64,000 nucleotides of DNA from Gavia stellata (lineage: Eukaryota; Chordata; Aves; Gaviiformes; Gaviidae): contig NC_082597.1 of assembly GCF_030936135.1 (NCBI RefSeq), forward strand, positions 47,685,095 through 47,749,094, in the 5' to 3' direction. Positions 26,082 to 37,212 of the stretch are shown one piece after another (positions within the stretch are counted from its first letter, which is position 1; each line of letters starts with the position of its first letter). Below the pieces are notes generated by a model. The model was not told where the DNA came from. It searched no databases and saw only the letters and a list, made by a program, of their open reading frames with translations. Position numbers and translations under genes: made by a program.

Positions 26082-26293
26082 GTCTGTCTGTATCTTTGAC
26101 TCACCCAAACTACCTGGCAAGATCAGAAACTCAGTTCATTCAATGCATTCAAATGAAGAATCTGATTTTAGGTGGAATAAATTCTCTGTATGGCAGGACA
26201 GTAAGGCAGAAAGAGGTTTCATTTCAATGCAGTAACTGAACTGAGATTCTGATCTTGCCACGTACTGTGGGTGAGTCAAAGATACATATAGAC
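26082..26293. repeat. Imperfect long inverted repeat (hairpin)
   Basis: The arms 26082-26156 and 26219-26293 are reverse complements of each other with about 80-85% match by eye, separated by a 62-bp spacer. Words present in both arms include TATCTTTGACTCACCCA and TGGCAAGATCAGAA. An RNA from either strand would fold into a stem of about 75 bp. The origin is unknown; it could be a MITE-like element or a local inverted duplication. Confidence 0.8.
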
Positions 26294-26671
26294 TCTTCAG
26301 CCTAAAGGTAGGATATCTATTGTACACATCATTCACGCTAATTCTCTTAACTCCTAAAGTAATATGACACCTTTTGTGTAGCTTTTGATATTCACTGAAG
26401 GGCTTGGAAAGTTGACATTTTTGACCATAATCTTGAGTCTCAGCTTCTTTTTCCAGAAGAAGCTTCAAGGCATTACACTGGGGTGAGGCATCGGGTACCT
26501 CAGCACTATGTGTGCCTGTATTGTCAACAGTATGGTGATGTGTTTTGGCTCAAAGTTTTGTGGGTTTTTTTTGGGGTGGGGGTGGTTCATTCCCACTGAG
26601 GATGAAATGCCGGTTTTAGGTTTACATGTTCTTACCTGGAATTAGGGAAGTTTGGGGTTCATTCTTGCTAG

Positions 26672-26757
26672 CTTCTGGAATAAACTTCGAATAGTTCATG
26701 CTGTTGCTAATGCTCTTCTGGAATAAACTTCAAATAGTTCATACTGTTGCTAATACC
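26672..26757. repeat. Tandem duplication, two 43-bp units
   Basis: CTTCTGGAATAAACTTC starts each unit and GTTGCTAAT lies near the end of each. The copies differ at only a few bases, which suggests a recent replication-slippage or end-joining duplication. Confidence 0.9.
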
Positions 26758-29412
26758 TGCTAATGCCAGGTAACTCAAAAGAAACAATGCTTAAACAGGG
26801 CACTAGTGTGATCTCTGATTTTCTCAGACCCCATCAAAGATACGTGGCATTTTGAGGACTAGTTTTACTTTTATTAAAAGTACAGATATAGCAAGCTGAT
26901 ATCATCTTCCTGACCTAAATCTAAGTAATTAAACTCTGTTGGAAACACGATATAAACACTTAAGGTGTATGTGCATGTTAGCTGATCAAAATAGTTTCTA
27001 TAAAGTTTATTAAGATCTTACTGGCCTGCAAAAGTGAGAATTGTCTGATTTTATTCTATACTTCTCAGTGTTAGATTCCTATTTAGACTAGATTCTGAAC
27101 CTTTTCTGTATTCAACAGGAAGATATAGAAACTTCCAGAGGGCAACATACCTTTCCTAAGCATTTAAAACAAGCAAGATGAATTCAGTTATTCCCACTAA
27201 TGAGAGAGAGAGAGCACAAGAGCAAGAGCAAGAACTTTAGGTTTTGCATAGCTAAAATGAGGTGACATGAATATTATCCACTTCAATATTTGGCAACAAC
27301 ATCTATAGGACCAGTAATCACCAGACGGATGAAAAAAGAATGTGCCATAGTCTTCCAATTGCTGGAGAACTCCAAACTTAACAACCAGTATGGTAAATAC
27401 ATGCTAAAAAGTGTTTGCAAGATATGTAGAAAAAGGAGGAATTGAAATTCTTTCTTGGCTCTCCGGAGCTACAAAATTCTAAGCCAAACTAAAGAAAAAA
27501 TATTACTGGATATGAATAAAATGAATTCAGAAATGCTAATTTTCCTTACTTGCACACCTGCTTAGCAATTTGGATCTGAGCAAATGCACAAACCCACTAA
27601 GTCCTTAGACATACTTTTTCACCTCCTTTGTTAGTACTGTTGTATTTTTTCAAAGTGTATCTCCATCAAAGTAGTATATGTGCAAAAATCAAACCCCAAA
27701 TGTAGAATATAGCTGCAGGAAAATTGTTTCATTTATTGATTTCTTGAGTGAATCTCTATGGCAATAAAGAGATTGAATGATGCATTATCTTACAGAAGCA
27801 CCAGTTTAGACCACTGATATGTTTGAGCCTTTGCAGAAAAACTAATTTTTTTTGTTTTTAAAAAGATTGGAGTCTACCCAATAAAGGAAAAAACCACAAC
27901 AAATAAATAGCAAAAAAAATTGAGGCCCTTGTAAACTAATTTTCTAGTACATCTGAGTTCCTTACTGCTAACCATGTACATCAAAGGAGGAATTTGGCAT
28001 CTGTAGTAGTCCTGAGATGCATGAAATCCCAGGAAAGAACAAATGAATTGCATTATCCACCATGTCCAAAAATTATGGAATAGCTTTATGGTTTTACTGG
28101 ACCTCTGAGGTTCAGCTGAGTGTTTACCTTCACGGAATATCATTGAATGAATTAAATCAGCCTATTTAATTTTTTTCTGGACAGTATACACAGCAGTGAG
28201 TGAAAATATGAAAGGGACCAAATATTCTTTGGATTTGAACATGCTATACGGATTCCATGGAATTCCAAAGTGGTCAAAGGAATTTGGAGAATTTTGATTT
28301 ACACCAAAAATTTCTAATCCAAAATAAAAAAAAAGAAAAACTCTACCAATGTTATTAAAGAAAATATGATAATAACATGGGGTAAGCTGAAAATGCTTAT
28401 ATTAGATCTTCTTCTGTTATAGAAGATGAAGCAAGTTTTCCAATTGATTTCAGTGAGCTTAAAATCAAGTACTTAAAGGCTATCTTTCCTTTTTTTTTTT
28501 TCCAAACTGAGGTTAATATGAGCAGATCATAGTTAAACAGAAGCCAATAGAAGAAGAGTTATAGTACGACAGTTGGTATGAATTCCATGTTTCTAATGTT
28601 AGAAGAACAGAAAAAATATCACACCATGGACATTTGCATAGTTTAACCTCATAAGGATTTGAAAATAAAAAAATAAAAAAAAAGGAATGCTTCTTCACAT
28701 ACATGAGAGCTTCTTTTCAAGATACTGTTGTGTTTAATCAGAAGTATTTTCTGTTCCATTTTCTGGGAATTTTCATTTTCTAAAATAAATGATTGTCAAT
28801 CAAGAATTATTAGTGTCCTTCGAGAACTTATTTCAAACCTGAATATTAGAAGAAAAAAAAGATGTATCTGGCCTTCCATATTATCAAATATATTGAACAG
28901 ATAACATTATTTTTAAAGGAGTAAAGCCAAACAGAATTTCTCTGGTATCTATATTCTACATTTGCAGATATCACATTCACAAAACAATGTTTTCGTGATT
29001 TTTCATTTGTGGGCTTCAGAATACAAAGTTGAAAATAACAAGTGATATATATCCATGATAGTATGTTCTATCATAGACCTTACTGCTATCGGTCAATTGC
29101 TCTACAGGAAGTATTTCGTGAACGTCAGAAAAGATCAAGTATGTGAAATCACTCTGTTGATACCTTCCCCACACTTCCGATTCTACACAAAGGAGAAAGT
29201 GACCCATTGCATTAAATCTACAACTCAATTCACTCCAACTGCACACAATAAGAACATACTCCATCAATCTGGACCTTAAATCTGATGGAAGATATGAAAC
29301 TTAGATAAGTACTGTGTTTGCACAAGTATACAGGTACTGATTTTGCAGATGATGCAGCGATGTTTCAGAGATGGTTGATCACTTTCAGAATTCCAACTAA
29401 TTAAGGTCTATT

Positions 29413-29516
29413 TCACAGAATCACAGAATGGTTGAGGTTGGAAGGGACCTCTGGAGATCATCTGGTCTAACCCGCCTGCTCAAGCAGGGCCACCTAGAAC
29501 CAGTTGCTCAGGAACA
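29413..29516 (-). mobile_element. CR1 LINE, minus strand, 3' end piece left of the LTR
   Basis: The sequence starts CACAGAATCACAGAATGG and continues through GGAAGGGACCTCTGGAGA to CAGTTGCTCAGGAACA, the reverse complement of a CR1 3' end. It is interrupted at about 29517 by an LTR and resumes at about 30640. Confidence 0.92.
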
Positions 29517-30639
29517 TGTTGTGGTAGGTTGACCTTGGCTAGCTGCCAGATGCCCACCAAGCTTCTCTGTCACTCCCCCTCCTCTAACAGACAAGGGGAC
29601 AAAATATGACAAAAAAAGATCATGCATCAAGATAAGGACAGGGAGATCCATTACCAATTACTGTTGTAGGCAAGACAGACTAAGCTTGGGGAAATTAATT
29701 TAATTTATTGCCAGTCAAATCAGAGTAGGATAATGACAAATAAGAACAAATCTAAAAACACCTTCCTCCCACCCCTGTCTTCTTCCCAGGCTCAACTTCA
29801 CTTCTGACTTCTCTACCTCCTTCCTCTGAGTGGTGCAAGGGCATGGGGAATGTGGGTTGCAGTCATTCCATAACACTTTGCCTCTGCCACTCCTTCCTCC
29901 TCATGCTCTTTCCTTGCTTCAGTGTGGGGTCCCACCCATGGGATATAGTCCTTCACAAAATTCTCCAACGTGGGTCCTTCCCATGGGCTGCAGTTCTTCA
30001 AGCACTGCTCCAGCATGGGTCCTTTCCACAGTGTGCAGATATTCAGGAATAGACTGCTCCAGTGTGGGTCCCCCACAGGGCCAGGAGTCCTGCCAGAAAA
30101 CCTGCTCCAGCATGAGCTCTTCTTCACAGATCACAGTTCCTGCCAGGAGCCGTCTCCAGCACGGGCTTTTCCATGGGGTCACAGCTTCCTTCAAGGCACA
30201 TCCACCTCCTCTGGTGTGTGGCCCTGCATGGGCTGCAGGGTGGATATCTGCTGCACTGTAGACCTCCACGGGCTATGCAGGGACCAGTGTCACCATGGTC
30301 TTCACCATGGGCTGCAGGGGAATCTCCAGGAGGTGCCTGGAGCACCTCCTTCCCCTCCTTCTTCACTGACCTTGGTGTCTGCAGGGTTGTTTCTCTCACA
30401 TATTCTCACTCCTTTCTCTCAGGTGCTGTTGCAGAACATTTTTTACCCCTTCTTAAATATGTTATCACAGAAGCACTACCAACATTGCTGATTGGCTCAG
30501 CTTTGGCCAGTGGTGGGTCTGTCTTGGAGATGGCTGAAAATGGCTCTGTCTGACATGGGGACGGCTCCTGGTGTCTTCTGACAGAAGCCACCCCTGCAGC
30601 CCCCTTGCTACCCAAACCATGCCAACTACACCCAATACA
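29517..30639 (-). mobile_element. Solo LTR of an avian ERVL-type endogenous retrovirus
   Basis: Read on the minus strand the element starts TGTATTGGGTGTAG and ends ..CCACAACA, so it has TG..CA termini, and it lies inside a CR1. On that strand a CCAAT box (30491-30495) is followed by a TATA-like ATATTTAAG (30453-30461) and, much farther on, an AATAAA (29704-29709). The middle (about 29,915-30,330) is built of diverged units of about 46 bp, each with a CTCCAGYRTGGG-like core. I recognise this design from common neoavian LTRs. No retroviral coding sequence is attached and no clear target-site duplication remains. Overlapping open frames on both strands, up to 173 codons, come from the GC-rich repeats and are not genes. 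Confidence 0.8.
29915..30330. repeat. Diverged ~46-bp tandem units within the LTR
   Basis: About nine units repeat the pattern of CTCCAG-CRTGGGT followed by a CCATGGGCTGCAG-like half and a TTC-rich link. Unit length varies from about 38 to 50 bp. Confidence 0.7.
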
Positions 30640-31132
30640 CCTCGCCAGATGACTTTTGAATATCTCCAAGGAGGGAGATCCACAACCACTCTGGGCAGCC
30701 TGTACCAGTACTCACTCACCCTCATAGTAAAAAAGTGTCTCCTGATGTTCAGAAAGAACATCCTGTGTTTCAGTTTGTGTCCACTGCCTCTGGTCCTGTC
30801 ACTGGGCACCAACAAAAAGAAGAGCCTGGCTCTGTCCACTATGCACTTTCCCTTCAGGTATTTATACACATTGATCAGATTGCCCCTGAGCCTTCTCTTC
30901 TCCAGGCTGAAAAGTCCTAGCTCTCTCAGCCTTTCCTCATATGAGAGATGCTCCAATCCCTTGATCATCCTTGTGGCCCTTTGTTGGACTGTCTCCAGTA
31001 TGTCCACATCTCTCTTTTACTGGGGAGTCCGGAACTGGACACAGTACTCCAGGTGTGGCCTTATCGGTGTTGAATAGAGGGGAAGGATCACCACCCTTGA
31101 CTTGCTAGCAATGCTTTGCCTAATGCAGCCAG
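30640..31132 (-). mobile_element. CR1 LINE, minus strand, piece right of the LTR
   Basis: The CR1 continues from GACTTTTGAATATCTCCAAG through the ORF2 C-terminus (reverse frame ETVQQRATRMIKGLEHLSYEE and beyond) to CCTAATGCAGCC. Unlike the copy at 22.5 kb it keeps the normal internal segment at 30977-31030. The two copies are nearly identical over about 345 bp, so they belong to the same young subfamily. Confidence 0.92.
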
Positions 31133-31253
31133 ATTGGGGAGACAGCTGAACAATGTTTTCATGGTATTCTTTTTCTAATGAAAGGTTCTGATGTGAGCAA
31201 ATAAAGCATTTGCAGAAAATGAATGTTATTACACTAAGAAATTGATAAATTTT

Positions 31254-31322
31254 AGTTACCTGGCTGTGAATATGTCAGGATGGTTGGATGTCATTGCCTG
31301 ACCTCCAGATTGTCAAAAAAAG
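31254..31322. repeat. Non-CR1 segment also found inside the CR1 at 22.5 kb
   Basis: This ~70-bp stretch shares TTACCTGG, TGTGAATAT, GTCAGGATGG and CAGATTGTCA with 22497-22566, in the same order and orientation. Identity is roughly 80-85% by eye. The family is unknown. Confidence 0.75.
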
Positions 31323-33967
31323 TGGCACAGCACATTATGATTTTTTTTTTTTAAGTGTGTTAGGATGAAAAAAACCACACACCTGTGCATATAAAGAATT
31401 TGTTTCCATTTTTGATTTGAATTTTAATCTTACTTTTTAAGTATCATACAAAAACTGGTAGTCAGCAATAAGAAAACTGTTGAGGATGTGATCCAAAAGG
31501 TTTCCAGCAGGAGATGACAAGTCGTCATTTTATCTGAAAAGTGTTTTCCATAAGAGGAATTTTTTCCATTGTTTCTATTCTATTACTTTTCAAGCTGTGG
31601 ATTATGGGACTTGTTTGAAGACCACTGTGTCTGTCTTCAATTGACTTCTGTATAACTCATTTAGAACCACAACATCTTAACAGTTACCATCCATTTAGTA
31701 TGTAGAATATAATACAGATTTTTTTGCTATATCAGTGAGGCATTTTATAGAAACTACTGCACAGTAGTTCGGAGTGGCAGAGAATAATATCAAGGTAGTA
31801 CAGAATTTCAAAAGGTCTGTTGTTCATTTTTTAATTAATTTAGGTATTGAGCTAAAAAACCCCTGAGCTATATTTACATTAAATTTACCAATTCGCTAAC
31901 ACTTCTTAATGGTCCTAAGAATACCAGCCTAGCAGAATACTGAAAATCAATGCTCTTTTTCTTATATTATTCTAGGACCTAAGATATATACAAAAATTAG
32001 TACAGATTTAGAGGAGTTTGCCTAAGGTTCTTTTAATGTAATTCTAGATGCTGAACCTATCATTCTCAACAGTAAAACACAAGAGCTTGTATTGTTTGCT
32101 GCTGGGATTTTAAATTGCTAACAAATTCTCCTCATGAGTGTCTTTAGCTCCTAAATCAGCAAAGGTCCAATGAATGTGCCAGGGACCTCAGCACTCTTTC
32201 TGCAATCGAAACATGAGCTGTGTTCTGATAAAACCTAATTCTTTTGGAAACTAACTGTAAAATGACTGTGACAGTAAATTTGTATCATCCTCTGAATATC
32301 TGCTACTAAGAAAAGGAAAGATTAAAGTAATGTAGCCAGTTCATCTCTCTTTTCCCTGTAGAGGTGTAGTGGTGTTCAGACAGGTAAAAATGTGGAATTA
32401 AGAGGGGTTTAACCCTTCTATTACTACTGGCCAATGTAACTTGTTTCTTTAATAGAGGGCACAGTTCAGATCACATCTTGCATTTAGACTGAGACTGAAT
32501 CCCAACCCTTTGACACCTTATGTCAGTTTAAACTTGTCACTTTCTCTTCCAAGACATATTATCTTCTCTATGTATAGAATAACATCATTTTAGGTTTCCG
32601 TCACTTGACTTTAGTTGTCTTATGTAACTAGCTGATTTAGTCTCCCTATACAGTCAACGTGTACAGACTAACAATTCTCAAAGGTGATTCACTTAAATTG
32701 CTTTGGTAGCAGTTTTAAAAGGGGAATTAATGCTCCTTCAAAGTGTCTTTCTCTTTATTTACTGACTATAGAAATAACCTATGTAACCAGCGTAGCCTAG
32801 ATCCCTAACTTTTAGATAGTTAAAGATAGCTGGAATAAACACCAGTCTACTGCCACTGCTATCAGACAATATCAGTCTATCAGTAGACAGTATAGTCAAT
32901 TGTATTTCCTCAAATGTTCTTAAAACTTTTCTAACACCAAAGGCCTATCTGAAAATCTAACTGTGGCAATATTTGTCTTTAAAATAATACTAAAGGAGAA
33001 AAAATCAGATACAGAGTAGTGTTTATTTCAGAGGTTTGAATATAATCTTTCTACTCCTGGCATCCTATTTCCAAAGGCTAACCTCCTCCTTCTCAATTTT
33101 AGTGAAATGTAAGAGAACTGCTGTCAGCCCACCTTTAGCTAAAACTGATTAACAATGGAAAACCCACAATGAAAATCTGCAATTCTCTGTTGATTTTGGC
33201 CCATATATCCTTGTACATCCAAAGCAGTGTGGAAAAACAAAAACAGAAAACCTCCAAACAACAAAAAAAACCCTAAAACCCTGGAAGATGTGTGAACAAA
33301 ACCCAGCTAAGCAGAAATGTGTTCTATATGTATTCCAGTGCACAGCCACCTAAGAATTGCAGAAGGAAATGGACATACAGGCACGCAATACTATCAGGCT
33401 TCCAAAAGCTGTGCTTGTGTCAAGCAGGACACAGCAAGGTAAGAGGTGGTGGTGTGAGCCGTGATGTCTGCAGAGTTTCAGGGGAAGCACTACTAATGCA
33501 CAGCTGAAAGCTTATTTAGAAGCAAGCTGTGTCAGAACATGCTTTTTAACTGGAGCTCTAGAGGCCATGGACACAACTTCATCAAACGCAGACACAATCT
33601 CCTTGGAAAAGAAAGTATTCACAGTATTGATGATGTTCAATATTTTTGTATTGTAAATATTTAGCAAACGAATTTCATGACTGGCTCTTATGCATGTGGA
33701 TGAGGGAAGTGGGACTAACCATAACTGCAAATGCAGCCAAGCAAGCACGCTGTGACTCACTGAGTTGTATATTAGAAATACATGACTTGGGCGTATAATT
33801 CTAGTAAGTTAGAGGAAAATGGCTGAATTGCCTGAAACTGGAAAATCAGGCATGATTTTCTACATGAAAACTACATTTTTCTACATGAAAATGTAGTTTG
33901 TGTTTCTATACTGGCTTACAGTGTGTGATGACACACATATATAAAGAAGTGCAAAAATGTAGATTAT
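31323..33967. other. AT-rich sequence, no gene seen
   Basis: The stretch has only short motif-free open frames and a 12-bp perfect palindromic stem at 33868-33899. Confidence 0.5.
33868..33899. repeat. Perfect 12-bp stem palindrome with 8-base loop
   Basis: AAACTACATTTT at 33868-33879 is the exact reverse complement of AAAATGTAGTTT at 33888-33899. A TTTCTACATGAAAA word is also directly repeated across it. Confidence 0.85.
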
Positions 33968-34301
33968 TTCTCTCTACAACTACCTGAAAGGAGGTTGCAG
34001 AGAGGTGGGTGTTGGCCTCTTCTCCCAAGTGACTAGTGATAGAACGAGAGGAAATGGTCTCAAGTTGTGCCAGGGGAGATTTAGACTAGATATTAGGAAA
34101 AATTTCTTTACTGAGAGAGTGGTGAGACACTGGAATAAGCTGCCCAGGGAAGTGGTGGAGTCACCCTCACTGGAGGTGTTCAAGGAACATGTGGACGAGG
34201 CATTGTGGGACATGGTTTAATGGGCATGGTGGTGTTAGTTGATGGTTGGACTTGATGATCTTACAGGTCTTTTCCAGCCTTAGTGATTCTGGGATTCTGG
34301 G
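33968..34301 (+). mobile_element. CR1 LINE, plus strand, 5'-truncated
   Basis: The copy starts at CTCTACAACTACCTGAAAGG, encodes the CR1 ORF2 C-terminus ([44 protein letters not shown]), and ends with TTGGACTTGATGATCTTACAGG and a short GATTCTGGGATTCTGGG tail. It is the same subfamily as the nested copy at 21884-22149. Confidence 0.93.
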
Positions 34302-37136
34302 ATTTAAATAGTTAGATCTTTCCATTTTGTTTTGATCCAATGCTTATTTCCACAATCTCAGGTTTTTTCATGGTGGGAGAGAGTTCAAATACAGAACGTG
34401 TATCAACAGGCACAATAGTGAGACTCATTGGTAAAATATGATTGAATTCAGCATGGTAAGTTACTCTTTAAATGCTGTTGTGCATTTTCATTGCCTAGTT
34501 ATGCAGTAAAATGAATGTGCCATTGGTTATGGATATAAATATATCTCAGCATGTTTTAGCTAGTACATCAGGAAAAAAAATATTGCTTCTTAGAATCTGT
34601 GATTTTCACATAGGAAAAAACCATATAAACCCACAATGTCTAGTTGTGACTATTTAAAGGAACTTTCAGCAGTAGTGCTATGCAAACCAAAGGAAAAATT
34701 ATTCAAAGACAATTCTCATAAAATGACTGCAATGCATACTTGTATGCACATACAATTATGTCTAATAAATTAAACATATTCTACTCAAGATGGTCATATC
34801 TGAGACTATAGAGTTATATATAACTGTGGAGGGATCATGCACCATATAGAGCTAGATATTAAAAAGGACTAGATATTAGAAATATATTTTTTCTGTCCAA
34901 AACATCTGTGTGGAAGAATATCTTCCATATCCATTAAACATAGCACATATTCAACATTTCTTTAGAAAATTAATTTCAATCTAATAACAGTTTTGCTGGA
35001 AACTAATGGTTAACTAACATAAAGCTTACCCTGCAAAACGAGATTTTAAGAACTGGAGTACAATGAAGGAGAAGGAACTACTAGCAATGTTGTTCCAAAT
35101 GTGTTGTCTAAGCAAATGTAAGGAAACCATAAAAATGTCTTTTGCTGAATCTGCTCACAGTCAAAAAGCCAAGCTACTGGACATGAAAGTGCTTCTCAGA
35201 CTGAAACAAATAGTAAACTTTAACTGTATATGATTTGGGGACTGTATTCACCTCACGCTAATCAACTAGTTTGAGAGCCAGTACCTGTAGTAAGACTAAT
35301 AGCAAGGCAGGGGTAATATTTACTTATGTCCTCCAGGATGGATGGACAAGTAGTAACCACAGGTAGAGTGTATTAACCAGTAAGAGGTAAGTAATGTATC
35401 ATAAATTCAGTATCACCATTAAGACCATGACTTTTGGTGACTAATGACATGATAAATTTAAGCTCCCAAGCTCACATTTTGAGGGTATTTTGAAAGAATT
35501 AGTGTAGTGATATTCCTTATGCTAACTTAAAAAAGCACCCCTTACTGCAACCTTCAGCCAGTGTTTACACTGGAGCAGTACAGCCATCTAGGCTAGCACC
35601 CACCGTACTTCATAACCTGCTGGGATGAAACTGCAAGACCTGCTCATACCAGAGTATCCAAGGTGTTTCTGAACACCTACAGCTAGATTTACTAGAACAG
35701 AAGTTGAAGCCGGTTACATTTTTAGACAAGAAGAAGCTCAAAACAAGACAGAATAGAAATAAAAGACTTTCGAAACACTCCCTGACCCTCTGCGTCTGTG
35801 AAATCTCTCAAATTAGCAACATTTAGTAGTTTTCTGCTTGCAACAGACTTTGCACAATCACTTTGGTTCCCCAGGAAAAAATGTTCCTAATCATCTCCAA
35901 GACCATCAGTGCTCCCCGTCAGTGCTGTGGGGTCCCTGTTATCTGTGTTTGCCTCTCCCTCCACCACTTCAGCTTTCTTGAAGGCCTTTCTCCCACGTGA
36001 GAATGCTCAACTGCTCTCAGGAAAAGATCAAAGCTATCCTCCTTCCAAAAGGACGTTTACCTTATGTGGGCAGCTAGGAAGGACAACCAGAAAACTTCCC
36101 TCATCATTGTTCAGACCGAGCATTTGAACAGAATGTTCATTAACATGCAAACTATGAACAAACAGGTAAACTTGATTCTGCATGACTGCAAACCTGCCAT
36201 TTAATTTCAGTTAGGGAGTTATGAAACAGGATATGTGAACTATTAGAAATAGAATGGAATAAAATAAAAAGTTGAATGGCAGTTTAGTAATGAATGACAG
36301 TTACAGGCAGCCTGCGTCAATTTAACATTAGTTAAGCTAAGAAGTTAGATGTCATAATGAAGCTACAAAATAGAGAGGAGTATAGTTTTCCACAAGCAAA
36401 CCTTAAAAAGAAACAACTTGATTGCCAAGTTACCTGTAAATGTATTTTTTTTTAAGCTTTTTGAATTAAGACCAAACCACATAATATTATCTTATTACAT
36501 TGTATAGAGTAATATATTTCATATTAGGATAATAAAGAGATTTTATCATAGAGATTACATTCCTCTGACCCTGAATGTCTGCTCAGGCAGATGTTCCCAC
36601 CTGCAGATGTCCAAGATCTTTTTGAAGCTTAATTAGTTCACCTAAGTAATTTTCTTTATGATATTAATTCCTCATTAGTCGTTTTTTTTTAATGTTCTTT
36701 ACTTCTTAACTTTTCTGTTCATTCTTTTTTTTATATTTATTCTGTACTGGCATAATCATATTTGAATGCATTTTATGTCATCGTTGCACATAAATTTGCC
36801 ATCATCTTTATTGCGTTATTCTTTATTTGCTCATTGTACAGCATAATTAAATTAATCAATAAAATTATTGCCTCTATTGACATAAAAGCTTAATCTCTTT
36901 ACACCGGTTCCTTTGATACTCATGACTTCATAGGTAATGTTTGGAGATCAGTGCACGGCATCAGTAAGTACATTTTCAGGGATGTTATTTGCAAGCTTCT
37001 TTTGAACAGGCAGCACTACGGCCCCTTTGCTGGTCTGTTAGCAGCGATATTCTTGTTAAATTTGAATACAATCATAATGTTAATTTGTAAATGATATTTT
37101 CCTGATGCAGAAAAGCAATCAGACTTATAGCCATAT
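34302..37136. other. AT-rich sequence, no gene seen
   Basis: No exon, RNA gene or repeat was recognised. The part at about 36,540-36,900 is dense in TAAT/ATTA words, which would suit a conserved non-coding enhancer, but this cannot be shown without alignment. Confidence 0.4.
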
Positions 37137-37212
37137 GGCAGGGAGGGTTGGAACTAGATGATCTTTAAAGCCCCTTCCAACCCAAGCCATTCTATGATTC
37201 TTCAATTCTGAT
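37137..37212 (+). mobile_element. CR1 LINE 3' end fragment, plus strand
   Basis: The fragment holds GGTTGGAACTAGATGATCTTTAAAG and CCCTTCCAACCC, then CATTCTATGATTCTTCAATTCTG, the CR1 3' UTR and octamer tail. It is a different, older subfamily from the copies above. Confidence 0.88.

Larger units (their letters stand above)
22965..29412. other. Intervening AT-rich sequence, no gene seen
   Basis: No coding exon or RNA gene is recognisable. Named structures inside are an inverted repeat (26082-26293) and a 43-bp tandem duplication (26672-26757). The remaining open frames are under about 110 codons and motif-free. Confidence 0.5.

Noticed and set aside
29813..30669. Overlapping open frames up to 173 codons on both strands
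   Set aside because: They lie in the GC-richer repeated part of an LTR, have no recognisable domain, and are open because the repeats lack stops.
30465..31077. Open frames of 168-180 codons on both strands
   Set aside because: They are the CR1 ORF2 C-terminus and its antisense shadow, with the end running into the LTR.
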